Source of the DNA: Alphaproteobacteria bacterium
GTDB lineage: Bacteria > Pseudomonadota > Alphaproteobacteria > Micavibrionales > Micavibrionaceae
Length of the DNA stretch: 17,552 nucleotides
Direction of reading: 5' to 3'
Assembly (NCBI GenBank): GCA_021776015.1
Contig: JAJFGT010000142.1
Coordinates: 1 to 17,552 of the forward strand
Shown here in pieces: positions 14,496 to 17,552 of this stretch. Position 1 is the first letter of the stretch. Each line of letters starts with the position of its first letter. The notes below the pieces were generated by a model. The model had not been told where the DNA came from and did no database searches. It was given only the letters and a program-made list of their open reading frames with translations. The position numbers and the translations under genes are program-made.

Positions 14496-15818
14496 TTAGT
14501 AACGATAGGCATCGTCTTTAAAGGGACCTTCAACATTAACGTTGATATAGTCAGCTTGTTCTTGAGAAAGTTTTGTGAGTTTCGCTCCAACTTTTTCAAG
14601 GTGAAGGGCGGCTACTTTTTCATCTAAATGTTTAGGAAGAACATAGACTTTATTTTCATATGTTTCTGCATTTTTCCAAAGCTCTATTTGTGCCAATGTT
14701 TGGTTTGTGAAAGAGGCGCTCATTACAAAAGAAGGATGTCCTGTGGCACAGCCAAGATTGACAAGGCGTCCCTCAGCAAGGAGAAGGATACGTTTTCCAT
14801 CAGGAAATGTAATCTCGTCCACTTGTGGTTTAATATTTGTCCATTTCATATTACGAAGAGGCTCAACTTGGATTTCATTGTCAAAGTGACCAATATTACA
14901 GACAATGGCACGATCTTTCATCATGCGCATGTGATCGACTGTAATGATATCTTTGTTTCCAGTTGTTGTGACGAAAAGATCAACATCTGAGGCTTTGTCT
15001 TCTATTGTTGCCACTTCAAATCCATCCATAGCAGCTTGTAAAGCACAAATAGGATCAATTTCAGTAACAGTTACACGCACACCTTGAGACGCAAGAGATT
15101 GTGCAGATCCTTTTCCAACGTCACCATAACCACAGACGACAGCTGTCTTTCCAGCAAGCATAACATCTGTTGCACGACGAATAGCATCTACAAGAGATTC
15201 ACGACATCCGTATTTGTTGTCGAACTTGGATTTTGTAACAGAATCATTAACGTTAATAGCAGGCGCTTTTAAGCGACCTTCTTCTTCCATTTTTTTCAGA
15301 AAGAGAACGCCTGTTGTTGTTTCTTCTGAAATTCCTTTTATGTCATTCATAAGTTCAGGGTAGTCTTTATGTATGAGAGCTGTCAGATCTCCCCCATCAT
15401 CTAAAATCATATTGGGTGTCCAACCATTTGGTCCTTTGATTGTTTGATGAATGCACCATTCAGCCTCTTCTTTTGTTTGCCCTTTCCACGCAAAAACAGG
15501 AACTTCTGTCTCAGCAATGGCAGCAGCAGCTTCATCTTGTGTTGAAAAAATATTACATGAGCTCCAACGAACCTCTGCACCTAAAGCTGCAAGCGTTTCA
15601 ATTAAAACAGCTGTCTGGACGGTCATATGAAGACATCCTGCAATATGGGCACCTTTTAAAGGTTGTGAGGCTTCATACTCTTTACGAATGGCCATCAATC
15701 CAGGCATTTCATCTTGAGCAAGATCAATTTGCAAGCGACCTGCTTTGGCAAGGGTTATATCTTTTACTTTATAGTCTTGTGAGCTGTCTTGGTTGCATGC
15801 TTGAGGAAGTGCCGACAT
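14496..15818 (-). CDS. ahcY: Adenosylhomocysteinase (S-adenosylhomocysteine hydrolase)
   Basis: Splits S-adenosylhomocysteine to adenosine and homocysteine with tightly bound NAD+, relieving product inhibition of methyltransferases. Length 440 aa, within the bacterial range. Motifs: [16 protein letters not shown] (61-76), signature [16 protein letters not shown] (86-101), ILDDGGD (138-144), GISEETTTG (162-170), [16 protein letters not shown] (189-204) with the catalytic Lys and Asp, the NAD loop [10 protein letters not shown] (230-239), and the C-terminal YRY that closes the neighbouring subunit's cofactor site. Cytosolic tetramer by family. GGAG lies 8 bases before the ATG. It stands alone, with its own terminator and a repeat-bearing promoter. 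No SAH riboswitch fits in the short leader. Confidence 0.97.
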   Translation of the reverse strand: MSALPQACNQDSSQDYKVKDITLAKAGRLQIDLAQDEMPGLMAIRKEYEASQPLKGAHIAGCLHMTVQTAVLIETLAALGAEVRWSSCNIFSTQDEAAAAIAETEVPVFAWKGQTKEEAEWCIHQTIKGPNGWTPNMILDDGGDLTALIHKDYPELMNDIKGISEETTTGVLFLKKMEEEGRLKAPAINVNDSVTKSKFDNKYGCRESLVDAIRRATDVMLAGKTAVVCGYGDVGKGSAQSLASQGVRVTVTEIDPICALQAAMDGFEVATIEDKASDVDLFVTTTGNKDIITVDHMRMMKDRAIVCNIGHFDNEIQVEPLRNMKWTNIKPQVDEITFPDGKRILLLAEGRLVNLGCATGHPSFVMSASFTNQTLAQIELWKNAETYENKVYVLPKHLDEKVAALHLEKVGAKLTKLSQEQADYINVNVEGPFKDDAYRY

Positions 15819-15845
15819 TATTTTTTCTCCGTTCGTTTATGGTTC

Positions 15846-15890
15846 ATTATATTGGTTAGTGAAGTCTTAATATTGGTTAGTGAAGTCTTA
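15846..15890 (-). promoter_or_regulatory. ahcY promoter with exact 21-bp tandem duplication
   Basis: A perfect TATAAT (minus strand, complement of 15846-15851) lies about 28 bases before the ATG. Directly upstream, 15849-15869 and 15870-15890 are identical 21-base copies whose + strand core is TTGGTTAGTGAAGTC. They cover the -35 region, which itself has no good consensus box. This arrangement suggests a regulator-dependent promoter with two sites on the same face of the helix; the regulator is unknown. Confidence 0.6.
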
Positions 15891-16104
15891 TCTTTAGTAT
15901 CATCCTTTGAGATATTGAAAATTTCTTGTGAAATCTACGGACTTCATAAAAAAAAAGCAAGTAAAGTTGGTGTTTTTAAATTTTCTCAAAAAATAGAGAT
16001 TAAAATTGTGCAAACAAGAGGTAAGAAAATGTAAGAAAAATGAAGCTAGAGCCTCGTGTTTTTTAAAAAAGTAAAAACAAACTTAAAAAAAAGTAAAAAA
16101 AAGG
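15891..16104. other. AT-rich spacer upstream of the rRNA operon, no gene seen
   Basis: About 214 bases with several A-runs (15947-15956, 16085-16101) and no reading frame with a ribosome site or protein-like composition. Repeated A-tracts just upstream of an rRNA promoter often act as UP elements or DNA bends; that role is inferred here. Confidence 0.4.
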
Positions 16105-16133
16105 TTTACAAACAAAATTCCTAGAGATATAAC
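16105..16133 (+). promoter_or_regulatory. rRNA operon promoter P1
   Basis: TTTACA (16105-16110) and TATAAC (16128-16133) with a 17-base spacer, preceded by A-tracts that could act as an UP element. Downstream, TGGCAAC occurs twice four bases apart (within 16140-16160). It is the distal of two tandem promoters, about 420 bases before mature 16S. Confidence 0.6.
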
Positions 16134-16205
16134 ACCGTCCTTGGCAACGAGCTGGCAACAGTTTAATAGCTAAGACATTAAGAAAAAAACTTTAAAATAA
16201 AGCTC

Positions 16206-16234
16206 TTGACGAGAGAAAAAACGGTCTGTATGAT
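16206..16234 (+). promoter_or_regulatory. rRNA operon promoter P2
   Basis: TTGACG (16206-16211) and TATGAT (16229-16234) with a 17-base spacer, 5/6 matches each, the best promoter in the window. Transcription would start near 16241, leaving a leader of about 310 bases before 16S. Confidence 0.75.
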
Positions 16235-16241
16235 CCGCTCA

Positions 16242-16552
16242 TCGTTAAAAGTTGAAAAGGTTTGGTTTTAATACAAGTTGAAGCCACATCTTTTTTTGTG
16301 AGCTCTTTTAGGAGAGTTAGCAGGGTTCTTGAATATCGTGAATATGAAAAAAAGAGTCGCAGGCAGCAGTGTGTGAATAAGTGTATTGAGTACACTAATA
16401 AATTATCTGCTTGCTATGCGAACTTTTTAAGTTACGTGACGCGCTTTCACTTTTTAGGAAGTGGAAGCACAATACAAATATGCAAGCAGGTTCTTAAATA
16501 AATATACTTTTGGGTTGTCTCTAATTTATTAGAGATGATTGCAGATGGGATT
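16242..16552 (+). promoter_or_regulatory. Folded rRNA leader with possible boxA
   Basis: GAGCTCTTTTA at 16300-16310 resembles the antitermination boxA (TGCTCTTTAACA). CTTTCACTT and AAGTGGAAG (within 16444-16467) can pair over nine positions; they lie inside a longer pairing CTGCTTGC (16407-16414) with GCAAGCAG (16482-16489). A further hairpin (16518-16525 / 16528-16535) sits 17 bases before mature 16S. These probably serve rRNA folding and processing. Reading frames here lack protein character; no tRNA is recognisable. Confidence 0.5.

Positions 16553-17552
<1,000 letters not shown>

Noticed and set aside
15819..15890. SAH or SAM riboswitch before ahcY
   Set aside because: The predicted leader is only about 20 bases and the upstream sequence is a tandem repeat without riboswitch-like pairing.
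16400..16500. tRNA gene in the rRNA leader
   Set aside because: The pairing CTGCTTGC/GCAAGCAG and inner hairpin do not give a cloverleaf; no T-loop GTTCRA in the right place and no anticodon arm.
16262..16501. Reading frame of 79 codons before 16S
   Set aside because: It lies in the rRNA leader between the promoter and 16S, has no ribosome site and no protein-like pattern, and overlaps leader hairpins.

Overview
The window is AT-rich and carries a 16S rRNA gene running off its right edge. The 16S has a shortened V3 helix and the conserved stretch GGGGACCCGCACAAG, both typical of Alphaproteobacteria. The gene content agrees: pyruvate phosphate dikinase, its PPSR-type regulator, an aroK-aroB-CNNM operon and ahcY. 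Low GC and a patchwork of core genes and small accessory cassettes suggest a host-associated or symbiotic member, but I cannot name order or genus from the sequence alone.

Layout, left to right. (1) ppdK on + (84-2789). (2) A spacer holding a 37-codon minus-strand gene remnant with its own intrinsic terminator. (3) A two-gene + cassette, 3182-4802: an XRE-type regulator overlapping a formyltransferase-fold enzyme by 8 bp. (4) A minus-strand run from 8814 down to 4836: two paralogous unknown proteins (overlapping by 113 bp), the PPDK/PEP-synthetase regulator, and aroE (ATGA overlap). (5) A regulatory spacer with tandem and inverted repeats. (6) A second cassette: a minus-strand gene with a nucleoside-2-deoxyribosyltransferase-like look (9116-9613) and, divergently, another XRE regulator (ATG at 9919) overlapping by 4 bp a gene I read as a tRNA-dependent cyclodipeptide synthase (10572-11321). 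(7) The minus-strand aroK-aroB-CNNM operon, with a good promoter before aroK. (8) ahcY on minus with a textbook terminator and a 21-bp tandem duplication in its promoter. (9) A roughly 730-base spacer with two tandem rrn promoters and a folded leader, then 16S rRNA to the window end.

How the genes relate. aroE, aroB and aroK supply three shikimate-pathway steps. PPDK makes PEP, a shikimate-pathway substrate, and the PPSR protein encoded here is its expected Thr kinase/phosphorylase; PPDK keeps the Thr-Ser-His target site. ahcY recycles S-adenosylhomocysteine.

The most interesting material is the pair of cassettes in (3) and (6). In each, a regulator with an N-terminal XRE helix-turn-helix and a C-terminal domain resembling the TrmB/PLD-like sensor fold is translationally coupled to an enzyme of possible small-molecule chemistry: a formyltransferase in one, a cyclodipeptide synthase in the other. 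The synthase keeps the catalytic Ser, Tyr and Glu and the Tyr-Pro of the XYP subfamily, and has no tailoring enzymes beside it. A self-regulated signal or metabolite module is my inference, not something the sequence proves.
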